Below are positions 45,387 through 56,517 of a stretch of DNA of 64,000 bases, piece after piece; positions within the stretch are counted from its first letter, which is position 1, and the number at the start of each line of letters is the position of its first letter. The stretch lies in contig VDFB02262611.1 of assembly GCA_007258455.2 (NCBI GenBank), positions 248,001 to 312,000 on the forward strand, written 5' to 3'. The notes below the pieces were generated by a model. The model saw nothing but the letters and a program-made list of their open reading frames with translations, did not search any database and was not told the DNA's origin. The position numbers were made by a program, and so were the translations under genes. Origin of the DNA: Sequoia sempervirens (Eukaryota; Streptophyta; Pinopsida; Cupressales; Cupressaceae).

Positions 45387-46579
45387 GTTAGTTGCTTGTA
45401 TGCTTGAAGTTGTAATTTAGATAGAGATTCCATTTAATTTATTACTATTATCCATTTATAAATTCAAAGAAACAGAAGCTGGAACTTGTAAGAGTTCCTC
45501 AGATCTTGTACTAATATCCATTTAGTTGTGTAAGCATGCCTGTATGGTTTCTACATGGAATTTTGTTTATTACTATTCTTCTGTGGCTGAAATATATCAG
45601 TCGCTTGGATTTTATTCATTAGTATTGTTCTAGAATTACTTTACCATACTTTTCAGAGCTATTATCTTTTAGGATTTTAAAATGAACATGAAATCGGCTC
45701 AGTAAGTTTAATTTGGGAACACATCTATCTTTCAAAGAGATCCTTCTTGATTATTGAATATCATCGATTGTAACCAGTTTCATAGTTTGAAGAGTTTGTT
45801 CAAGCAATTGCCAAGACTAGTAAGGTATTTTTAACACGTTGCTTCTCAATAAATTAATACTCTGGATATCATCCATGTTGACAACAGGACTCAAGGAATC
45901 TCTGATATCCTTTCCACTGATCCATTGTTATGATCTTTGAAGCTGTATCATTGTTTGGCTTGGTTATGGATCCCGTTTCCCTGTTTTAAACCTCTTCTTT
46001 ATGCAGCTTATTGCAATCATCCTCTTAAAAAATAATTTTTGCTGTAAACCACCTGTTTTATTGGTATCTTTCTTTCTCATCCTAACTCTTATAACCCCCC
46101 CTTCATTTTTGCATTTCTGAACTATTTTTAGGAGTTCTTGTAGCAATGCCATGTAAATTGTAAAGTATTCTACTTAACTTGTTTGTGTTTGGCATGCCTG
46201 TACTGCCTGGTATATACCATTTGGATTTAATGGTTTTTTGGTAGCTAACAGGTTTGAAACTTGATTATCATTTATTTCATGCATGTGAGCTTGAATAGCA
46301 CTTTGTTTCGCTGTCATCATCAACCAATTTAATTTTCCTAAAATTTCTTCTTGAAGTATCCAGCTTTTTTGTCTCCATGTCACATCTGCAAATGTATATC
46401 TGATTCATGCTACTGTAGTGGTCAATGTCACCATGGAAGTCTACCTCCAATCAAACATCAATTAGATAAATTCCTTCGTTTTGTATCTTGATCTTGTGTC
46501 ATGAAGTTAAAGAAGAGCTTTTCTTTGGATCATTTATGACCGTTATCTTATTACAAAGTCAGTTTCAGTTTCCAAGTGG
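45387..46579. other. Probable RPN5 intron sequence, nothing recognised
   Basis: Follows the donor at 45387 without a break. AT-rich, no exon-like frame that I can match to RPN5. Confidence 0.4.
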
Positions 46580-46868
46580 GTGGGGTGGTTTGAAGATTTC
46601 TGTTGTCCTTCTTCCATTTTCTGTTGGGTAGTCTTTTTTTGGTTGGGGAAATTTTGTACTTGGGCCCTCTGATTGGTCTGGTCCTTGGGTTGATTCTGTA
46701 ATCACATCTGTGACTTTATTTCTTCTGCATGGAGCTATAACCGGAGGTTTTCTTCCTGGTTCTTTCTTACCAATATGCTCCCCTGAACCAAGATTTTGTA
46801 AGAACTCTTTTATAAAATAATAAAATATTTCAGTGGCTTAGCCACTTTTAGTTTTTAAAAAAAAAAAC
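46580..46868 (+). mobile_element. LINE-type 3' end with poly(A)
   Basis: GT-rich sequence leading to TTTTATAAAATAATAAAATA, the perfect hairpin GTGGC-TTA-GCCAC, TTTTAGTTTTT and a run of A to 46868. Plant LINE tails often have a GC hairpin just before the tail. No coding part is kept and I found no target duplication, so the 5' limit is a guess. Confidence 0.45.
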
Positions 46869-47966
46869 TTCAATTCGTTAAGTGTTATTAGGTGTGTAAA
46901 TAACTATAAGCATTGTTAGGATTATTGATACCAATCTCAGGTTCCTTTTTGTCTTCTTGACCTTGTCTCACCTCTATAGGAGAGACATAAGTAGATAGAA
47001 ACTGGCTGATGCAACATTGATGTGTGTAGGAAAGAGAATCAGTTCTAACTTCACCGAGAAAATAACATGACTATCTCATTTAAATTTTCTTGTAATGTCT
47101 AGTCTTTATCGGTTTGGTCTTTACAAGTTGCTTTATAAGTTTAGCTCTTGAGAGGCACCGAATGCAATGAATCTCCAATACTTCGCAATGTTATTATTGG
47201 GAATTCTATTTCAATTATTCATTCCCAAACATGAATATACTTCATTTTCAAACTTATTTATAAAACGAAAATCTGGAATGAACCTTGAATCATCATTTAC
47301 CATATATCTCCCAAGGAGCTATAAAGTCATTAAGGGATATCACATCGATTAATCCCCGTGCAAAACTTCTTGTATTCCTCTTATTGATGACCTCCCATTA
47401 GATTTTAACAGGACTAGATTCAGAATTGGAGTATTCCATCTTTTGATAAATTAAACATATCACTACATGATAGATAAGTTCCAATCTTAAATCTTTACTA
47501 CCTAACAAAGGTGGTTTGATACGAACCTCTTCATCCACCTTAGTATGAAATAAGTAAATAAGTAAATAAAAAAATTTGTCAAGAGTCCCATAAGTGGCCC
47601 CTTTTAAGTGCACTATAATAATATAGAACATATTATGTATTGAAGCCATTAGTGTAAAATGGGTGCATTATTAGTTGAATTCAATTCATATTTTTGTCCA
47701 CACACAATTTTGCGTTGGAAATGCATTCATTGATGACACTTTTGGAGATTTTGGTGATTTTGTTATTGCTTAAGAGAGGTTGCTAAAGGTTGAATGTGTT
47801 TTTATTGGGCAAGGAAAAAACAAGTATTTGATCAAATGTATTTGAAACTTTACAAATCTTTTAACACTTGTTATAAATTGATATGTTAGAAATATTTTGG
47901 ATGATCAACAAAATATTTAGTGACATTTTTTTAGCTCTTTTCTATTTATCTAAACCAAACAACAAT
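46869..47966. other. No recognisable feature
   Basis: AT-rich. Short frames on both strands (for example 47167-47352 and minus 47649-47398) show no known domain. Confidence 0.4.
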
Positions 47967-47983
47967 AACAATGGATGCTATGC

Positions 47984-48307
47984 TTTCCACACCTAAGTAT
48001 TGGGTGTTCAAAGTATTAGGATGGGTCCAAGAGTGGTGTAGTTGGCCATTCTTATTTGTTTTGTTGGTAGTTTGGTTGCATTTGTATATGTGTTGTTAGT
48101 CGCTTCTAGTTTGTGATAGCTTGATGATTGTTTCATGATAGCATGTTTTTTTTGCTATGTTTTTGTTATTTTCCAATTGTGTTGGATGTCTTTTGTTGTA
48201 AAGGGTTTAAAGGTCCCTTTAAAAAATGTGTTTTTATAGCTTTGTTGTGGTTTGGTTGTGTAAAGGGTTTTAAGGCCCCTTGAAAACTTGTTTTTCTTTC
48301 AATAAAA
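47984..48307 (+). mobile_element. Short LINE-type insertion with 17-bp target duplication
   Basis: AACAATGGATGCTATGC (47967-47983) and AACAATAGATGCTATGC (48308-48324) flank it with one mismatch. The 324-bp body has no frame, but its end holds two hairpins, AAAGGG...CCCTTT near 48199-48219 and AAGGG...CCCTT near 48263-48284, then TTTCAATAAAA. Ending and duplication agree with the ORF1-only family, of which it may be a 5'-truncated or non-coding member. Confidence 0.7.
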
Positions 48308-48324
48308 AACAATAGATGCTATGC

Positions 48325-49330
48325 AATTAGAGAACGATAACATTTTAGCTATCAAATGTCTTCAATCATATAATTAAAATCTTTCATTGTTATTTCTAAG
48401 CATTTGACCTTGCTTAATCAAATAAATAGTGGATGCAATTTATGAAACTTTACCTTCAACACTCAATGTTATCCCCACATAGATATTTTTAGCAAACCAT
48501 TTCAAGTATTTGTTGGAAAATGTGTCTCAACTTTGCATTTTAATGTTCATATTTATTAATTGTTTTTGGCTTTGTATGAGAAAGGGGCATCCCACTTGTA
48601 TTGGCATTGTTTGTTATGTGTCAAATACTTTAGAAAGTGTGTAAGAGCTTGTGAGAGCATCTAATGTTAGTATGACATTGTAAGATTAGAGTTACTCGTG
48701 ATAGATTCTTATGCTGTGTAAGAGCATGATTATAGGGGAGTTACATTGGAATCTTCCCTAACATTAAGGAAAGTCAAAATGCATATTTGAATGAGTTTGA
48801 ATATATTAAAATGGGATGCCCAAAGTGAGGAGTTACATTCTATTAAAAATTATGATAGTTGCAATAGCATATTTTAAACATAGCTTGGAAGACCATGACT
48901 AATATGGATGTTGGAATTTGGGCCAAATATGGCATTGATTTTGGGTAATTGTTCTCACTCATAGTTTTAGAAAACCACTCTTGGTTTGTGATTTTATATT
49001 TGCCAATTTATTGGTGCTTGGGAATGAAGTATGTATGGTTGATTTGTAGGTAGTATTAAGCTACCAAAATTGCTTTAGTCTACATGTTGGTGATACTCTT
49101 ATAAGGGTATGTATCCAAATATTGTATTGTAATTTTTGTTGTTGATGATACAATTGATTTGAATTTTGGGTAGTGATTTGTTTCCCTCAAAAGAGTTTTC
49201 CTCATGTAAACTTGTGTGTTACAATATATTTTCTTGTATATTATTTTACATAATTATAAGATTAATTATTTTATGCATACATCCCCTCAAAATTTACTTT
49301 AGGAAGTGTATTCCATACACTTGCTTCCTC
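48325..49330. other. Possible decayed copia-type LTR
   Basis: 48940-49240 resembles 29550-30010 in several phrases (see there). Contains GTTTTCCTCATGTAAACTTGTG. No borders can be fixed and no coding part follows. Confidence 0.35.
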
Positions 49331-51980
49331 ATTATTTGAGCATGTTAATTTTTTCTAATCACACTACAAAATTTATTTGCACTCTTTAACATTTACATTA
49401 ATTAATATGTTATGCAAATGTAATTACAATATTTGATATTAAAAATATATTTAGCAATGTTTTTGATGGGGAGAAAAATATTTAGCAATGTTAGCTATTC
49501 TTTATGTGTTGATATTAACAAAACAACAACTACAACACAAACCGTGGATGGAAAATAATGAAATAAATTGCCGTTGGTTAATTTTTTTTTCATGGTTTTT
49601 TCAACCCAATGACATTTTAAATAAGATTCTCTATTTTTTTTTACTATTGTAGTTGCTTTGGTTAGTTTACAAATTCCAACCCAACATAAAATCCCTGCAG
49701 TAATCCAAAGACTGTCTAAAATAATTGGTCTTGATATGCATATTTTAAGAGATTCAATGGTGCGAATCATTTTATCTACAATGTTAAATGAGAATCATCT
49801 TTGGACAAGTAAATTAAAATTAACATTGTATTGTATTTAGTATATAATCTCTAAGAAATTTATTCAAATTATAGTGACAATTTTATTTGATAGAGATAGA
49901 CATTAATGGTGTAATAGTGTTTGTTTATATCTTTGGTGTTGTTTACTTCTCATATAAATTACAAGTTATATGTTTATTTGAAATTTTTATTAATTAATTT
50001 TAATTTTAAATTCAAAATTGTAATGATGGGTGTAGTTTATTTTGGTTAAGATCGAACACTTATATTATTTATGTGAATTTTGAATTTATTAAAATAAAAA
50101 TATTTTTTTTGCAATCACATATTATGCTTAAAATTTGAAATTAATAGTTGAGATTTGCAATAAATAAATAATTAAACGTAAAATTCATCTAATCTATCCA
50201 ATTTGACTCTTTAATTTATATAACCTTATGCATCAATTAAATATAATTTATTAAGTTTGATCTTTTTATTAATTTAATAGTTTTTAAATACTCATGTATA
50301 ATTACAAATCTTTCCATAACTTTCTCTTAATTAGATTTCAATCAATACAAATTAAAATTAAAATTAAAAAAGATTTTAAAAAAACATTAAAAAATAAAGA
50401 TTTCTCACAAAAAACTCTTAGAACATCCAATTAATATAATATTATAAATTTGTCTTAAATAATTATTAAAAATTAAAATAAGTGAAATCATCTCCTAGAC
50501 ATCATAGCTAAAATGTGAACCAAATAGCTATTTCAAAAAGATAATAAGATCTAAAATCTAAACAAATAAAAATTAATAAAATACATTTATAATAAATAGT
50601 GAGGGCTAATTTGTTTGATTTGAAATGAAAAGATTATTATTTTTTAGGTCTCCTTAGATTGAACTTAAGAAAGTTTATTTTTTCTTATTATTTTAATAAA
50701 GTTAAGTCTATGTTGAAAACTTGTTATTTCTACAATATTCAAGAATCCTTTCATTTTTTTTTTACTATCTTTTTGTTAGAAAAATAGGAGGTTTTCCTTG
50801 GGAAAGATGTCCTGTGTTTCTCTAATTAAAAGGCTTGTGTCAAAATAAATAAGGTTAATTATCAATTTGTGTTATGATATCATTTTAATTATTATCTCAT
50901 AGGATACAATGCTTATAAACATTTATAAAGAAGAATTATACAATATAATTAATCAAGGATCACTAAATCTTATGGAAGAAGATTCTACAAATTAATTAAC
51001 CAAGGGCTAATGAACATTGTGAAAGAAGATGAAAACATATAAAGTGGTGGCCTAGGTTTGATGATGATAAACAACTAGATGTTAGTAAGTAAATTGCTTG
51101 TACAATGCAAAATGACCCTTGCTACTCCAAATTGATAGGATCATCTATTGATGAGGAACTTGAAGACTTGATGTGTGATCAAAAAATGATAAGAGGGAAT
51201 TCAAAGACAATTTTTGCAACATTTTATTAATCATAATGCAAGTGTTTCTCTAAAGGAATTTTTATTTATTATGGATTAGGAAGAACTTATAGAATTTGAC
51301 TTTAAGATAGCGACTAATACGAAAGATCTAAGATACAAATAATTTTTTGTGTGATGTAATTAAATATAAAATGATATGTCACTCTATAAACTATTGCTAT
51401 AAGTGTTTTAAATGATATCCCCAATTTTGTACATTTTTAGGTGGTTAAATTGTTTGTAGCTTGGTTTAGCTTTAGAAATATGAAAAAAAGATTTTTATTT
51501 ATGTAATTATGAAAAAAATACTTAACTATTATATATCAATAATTAGAATGTAGAGTTACACTTGTTGAACCAAGGGACCTAAACCACTTGATAAAGTATT
51601 TTACCATACCACTCCATTTAGTTAGATGAAGTTTTTGAACTTTAAATTTTTCTCTCTAATAGTTGATAATATGATAACAATCTTCTAGCAACAATTGAAA
51701 TCTTTTATGGTCATATGCTTATATTTTTATTTAATTAAATTATCCATTGTGTAGTTCTATTTTATTTTTGTAATGTGAAAATTGTATTCCTTGCACTTTT
51801 TTCCTTCATTTGTCCCATTTTTGACTCAATTGTATTTAGTGTAATGACTAGTGTATAAGTGGTGTATTTTAGCATAAAAAAGTTGGCTTATCCCTAAGGA
51901 CTAGTCACAATCCTCAACATTCCATTATCTTGGGTCAAATTTATAGAATTGGAATGAGCATAGTTCAATTTTATGGGTGT
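49331..51980. other. Very AT-rich stretch, no recognisable feature
   Basis: Long runs of A and T with no frame above 91 codons and no known motif. A GCAATGTT phrase repeats near 49450-49490. Confidence 0.5.
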
Positions 51981-52340
51981 GAAAATGTAACACCCCTCCG
52001 TTTTGGCTCTTTGGATCGGCACTGCTTTCTTGGTAATGTTTGATTATGCTTGTTGTGACTGTGAACTTAGTGATTGTTTGATCATGAACTGTTTGGTGAT
52101 GCGCATGTTATATCATGTTGTGATGTTTGTGTCTGAACATGCTTTGACTTTGGAACTTGATTACTTGTGATCGTGATTGATTAAATGATGTGGAAGTTAT
52201 ATGTTGATGTGATGTTCTCTTATTCTGATGTTATCTTATGACATGATTTGGAGTAACTTAGAAGATATTTGATTTAACGATGTTTTATGCTGTTGATCAT
52301 GTTATTGATGTTAGATGCGTCAGTTAGTGATATTGTATTG

Positions 52341-52405
52341 GTGAAGGGGACAGGATTGTATCACTCGCTTGCGAGTGCCCTACGATTCTTAGATTTCCTC
52401 TTCAC
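52341..52405 (+). promoter_or_regulatory. Conserved nested stem-loop in LTR 2
   Basis: Outer GTGAAGGGGA (52341-52350) with TTTCCTCTTCAC (ending 52405); inner ATTGTA/TACGAT with one G-T pair; apex CACTCGC-TT-GCGAGTG, followed about 20 bases on by TATGTATATATGCACG. Same order and spacing as in LTRs 1 and 3. Confidence 0.6.
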
Positions 52406-53415
52406 GGTTTGATTGATCATATTATGTATATATGCACGTTCGACATGCTCTTTGTTGCAGGTTGGCAGGTACATGAAATTGACTCCACCTGGTTTCCAGG
52501 TTTGAGCGTGTCCATTGACCAACGAAAATTAATTGGGAGATAGTAGCTAGGTTTTTTGTGTCAAGTCGTTACCCTAGTCACCATGTGTCGTCGGGTTGTA
52601 GTTGGGTTTGGTTGTTTCATGTTGCCCTGATCACCTTGGTCTTTAATTAAATTCAAGTTAAATGGCTTAGGTTGCTTAACTGTTGATTAAATTTATTTGG
52701 TTGTAATGCTAGGAATGTTATTTACTTTATTAATTAATTTAATTTAATTAATAAAATAATCTAATCTTGGATTAGATTTATTTTATTGATTAATTAAATT
52801 AATTGTGTGGAATTGATTAAGTTATTCCTTGAATTAAAAGTGTTAAAAGATTTAAATTAGTTTGTGTGAAAGGAAGGTTTTAAAATATGTTGAATTCTAT
52901 TTAGAAATTGGAATTTTGTTTTGAGTTATTTAAAATTCAAAATATCTTCAAAATGCAATAACTTTGGGTGGAAAAGATATTTTTAGGGGAGTTGACTATA
53001 TTTGGAATACATAATTTTTGGAGAGAAAATGTGAGGGAAAAGAAAACCCTCTTTTTGAAGGAAAATTGATTTGTTCATTGTGGGAGCAATTGGGCATGAA
53101 ATTGCATGGGATCAACTGCATTTGGATAGGAATGGGGAAAGGAAGTGATGGCTGCGATCTTACGTGCTCTTGTTGCTTATGTGCAAACATCCTCTCATTT
53201 GAATTTCTTGCTTGGGAATGGAGGTATTTTATCATTTCTTCATATTTACTTGATCTTAAATGGTTTGAATGATTCTAATTGTATTGGTAGTATGTTGGAA
53301 TCCTTTCATGTATTTTATTTGAATCAAGCTGATAGTGTAGAATTTATTTTGAGAAATTTTTGAGAATTTTTCCAAATACAAGGTTACCATGCCCAATTTT
53401 TAATTAGAGGCTCAA

Positions 53416-53862
53416 ATTGGTGTTTTTATGTTAAAAGTGTGTTGTTGGGCACTTTTGAATCAAAAGGACATTCTTACATTATTTTATTTTTGAATTTTAA
53501 ATTTTAAGTTTTTTCATACTTCATCAATGGTGGAACCTGAATATTTGTGAAAATTTGTTTAAAATTGATTGGTGTTTTTATGTTAAAAGTGTGTTGTTGG
53601 ACACTTTTGAATCAAAAGGGTATTCTTACATTATTTTATTTTTGAATTTTAAATTTTAAGCTTTTTCATACTTCATCAATGGTGGAACCTGGATATTTGT
53701 GAAAATTGGTTTAAAATTAATTGGTGTTTTTATGTTAAAAGTGTGTTGTTGGGCACTTTTGAATCAAAAGGGTATTCTTACATTATTTTATTTTTGAATT
53801 TTAAATTTTAAGCTTTTTCATACTTCATCAATGGTGGAACCTGGATAATTGTGAAAATTGGA
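53416..53862. repeat. 152-bp tandem repeat, about 2.9 units, in LTR 2
   Basis: Units begin ATTGGTGTTTTTATGTTAAA at 53416, 53568 and 53720. They include CACTTTTGAATCAAAAGG and TCATCAATGGTGGAACCTG and differ by only a few bases, so the array is recent relative to the LTR. Confidence 0.9.
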
Positions 53863-54822
53863 CTTTGTTTAAAAGTGGATTTTTGAGAATAATATTTCAT
53901 ATTATAATAGGGAATGATAGAAAATGCATATGAATTCTTTGAATGAGATCATTTCAGATCTATTCGCTTGTTCAAATTTCTGATTTGTTATTTTAGTGTA
54001 AAAATGTGATTTGATTTACTTTTGAGAATTTGCAAAGAATGGTAATCATTTAAATTGATTACATGCAATGTGTCCTCATGTGACTTGGATTTAAGAAATC
54101 CTAATATTAGCTTATTTAGCTGCTTAGAATGTTTTCTAGTGGTGTTTTCATTCATTCTCGGTGTATGGGCAATATCGTATGATTGTATATTTGTGAGTGT
54201 ACTTTGGTTGTACTAAGTTTGGTTTCCAGAGGTTAGGGAACCCTTGATCGAGTTGTTTATTCTTTTGGAGTTATTTGTTTATGTAAGCCTTCCAGTTGTG
54301 TTATCTTGAAGTGATGTTATGTCTCTTGTGTTTTGTTATTGTCTCTCTTGGGTAGTGCATGAGATATGCTTCAAAAGAAACCTGGTTACTATGAATGGGT
54401 TGTGTGACCTTATGGTTTAAGGTTGAGTCTTGTTATCAGTTCTTTATGTGGGTTGTCATTATGTTAGTCAACCTTGTGTTAGCCTTGGGTAGTGCACGCT
54501 TTGGTTTCAGTTTTGGACATCCGTAGTGATGTGTTACCTGTTGAGGTGTATTGATTATTTGTGATAAGTGTTAGTGCATTGTCTACCCTTGGCATGTGGT
54601 TGAGTTATGTGTTGTCGATAGGGGAGTGGCTTTCAAACGAGCGCCGGGCCCAAAGTGGTTCCAGGATAACTCGTGTGAGAGTCAGTTAATTAAGTGAAAA
54701 TTAAATAACTTACTAGGGAGAGAGTAGCTTTGAACATTAATAAGATAATTTAGCCTCGCTCATTGGCTCAAGGGCTTGTACGAGACTTGAGATGAGTCGG
54801 GAAGGCCTGGAATGGCAAGATC

Positions 54823-54848
54823 GTTATCTTGTCTTCTCGAAAGATAAC
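54823..54848 (+). promoter_or_regulatory. Second conserved LTR hairpin (LTR 2)
   Basis: GTTATCTT-(gtcttctcga)-AAGATAAC, identical to LTR 1 at 27523-27548. Confidence 0.55.
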
Positions 54849-55799
54849 CGATTCCGCTCTGGTGTGCATATGGTGCCGGGTTCGTGAGAGGTTACCAGGA
54901 TATCCCTAGAGGGGGGCCGGGACCTAGGAAGAACACCATTGGATAACCAATGCAGCCTTTGCGATGACACTCCTCCTATGACAACAGTCAGTATGGTGTT
55001 GTACCGTTGGTTTATTTTGTACAGTGATTGTACTCGATTTTGTACTCTTGAAGCATTGTAACCATGATGTTAAGTGATGTGGAATATGTTCTTGTTTGCA
55101 GTTCAGTTTTTGTGTTAGCCTGTGTCTAGTGGTAGATGGTCTTGTCTAGGAAATCCTTGTTACTATCTCCTAGCATGGAGGGAGTGGGGCCTTTGGGTTC
55201 CACGTGGTCGGGTGGCATGCATTCTTTTCCGTTGGCTCTTCTTCTTGTTCGTGTGGTCGTGATTTCCAGTGGGAGAGCTCGTGGGAATCAGTTTCTTCTC
55301 ATGCCTTGTTCTCTCAGTTCTTATTGTATTTTATTACCCCTCAGTTGTTATCGAGGTGGAATTTGTATTATGTAATCTTATTGTTGGAATTACCTCATTC
55401 GAGGAATGAGTGTTGTAATCTTATTGTTTAAATATTGTTAATTGAAATCTTTTGGTATTTCTATCCTTCGTTGTAAGTTATCTTGTATGGAATGTATGTT
55501 GTCTCATTTCCTTAAGTGATTAATGTTTCAGTTTATATTAATGTTTTTTGTTGTTGGGTTTTAAAGTAATCTTTGTCTCGTGGCCTTAGAGGATGTTGGC
55601 AATGTGTATTTATCTTACATGTTATTTGTACTTAATCAAAAAAAATAAAAATAAAAAAATTGGTGCATTTAAGTAGTGAATTGCAACTTCCTCTAGGGTT
55701 GCGTGGCGGGGCGTTACAGAAAACGACCCTAGAACTTGAAATTCAAATTTAAAATTTGAGCCCAAGACAAATCTCTCCAATTATCTATTATATGATGAT

Positions 55800-56517
55800 T
55801 TGAGTGAAAAATTGATCAACTTGCGTACTTGTTTGTTGAATTTAAAAAACACAAATTCATTTCAAATCATCAAGATAACAAATGCTCTCTCGGACCACCT
55901 CATGGTTGGTTCTCTCTCTTTGGATGATTCCTCCAAGGAGGGTGACCCTCTCGTTCCTCCCTTGGTGTCTGAGCCCTTCTAGGCTCCTCTTCCGGCTATC
56001 CCTTCCATGGAACCTTTGTTGCCTCGATCTACTATCGTTGTCCTAACAGAACCTACCCATCCCTCGTTGATCAACTCTGTTGATCCTTTGATAGCTCCTA
56101 TCTCCTCTTCTACACAGGCGACTCCCTCACTGTGTGGTGGCTCCTTGCTCGAGGTGGTTGTTGAGGATCCGCTCCTCTCGCCTCACTCGGTGGATTTCAA
56201 TTTTGAGTCTTCCTAGTCTGTTGTACTAAGGAAGAAGGGACTCCCCAAATCCATCGCTTCTTCGCAACCTAGGGCTTTGGGAGTCAGATTAGTCCCCTTA
56301 GGTTCTAGGGTTGTCTAGTCCTTGTTTGTTGTTCTACAACTGTTGGTCAACTATTTCTGTGTGTGGCCTATTTGGCCTATTTTGTCAGGCCCTAGTGGAT
56401 CTTATTTGTTTTTATCCTAGTTCATGTTCTGGTTTGAACTAGCTTCTTTTTGGCCCTGTGGGCTTTTAGTGTGAAGGGTAAAACACCCTATAAATGCTGC
56501 TTATCTTATCAAAAAAT
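55800..56517 (+). mobile_element. 3' part of another ORF1-only LINE-type element
   Basis: From about 55880 the base composition changes to C-rich codons: frames 55800-55982 (LSDHLMVGSLSLDDSSKEGD) and 56007-56216 (MEPLLPRSTIVVLTEPTHPS) are one frame broken by a stop, followed by RKKGLPKSIASSQPRALGVR. The end has hairpin AGGGT-AAAAC-ACCCT (56477-56491) and CTTATCTTATCAAAAAA, the family's tail. No RT. The 5' end and target duplication are not found. Confidence 0.6.

Larger units (their letters stand above)
51986..55718 (+). mobile_element. Solo LTR 2 of the gypsy family (3733 bp)
   Basis: Starts TGTAACACCCCTCCG and ends GTGGCGGGGCGTTACA, flanked by GAAAA at 51981-51985 and 55719-55723. No internal region. 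Closest to solo LTR 1: matching blocks at both ends, at the stem-loop and at 54480-54970. It has a 152-bp tandem repeat where LTR 1 has AT tracts and a GC island. Confidence 0.92.

Noticed and set aside
45387..47400. Further RPN5 exons downstream
   Set aside because: I looked for the expected EAEKHLSEM and later regions on the plus strand and saw no match.
55136..55431. Plus-strand frames near the end of solo LTR 2
   Set aside because: Within the LTR, not conserved as frames in LTRs 1 and 3.
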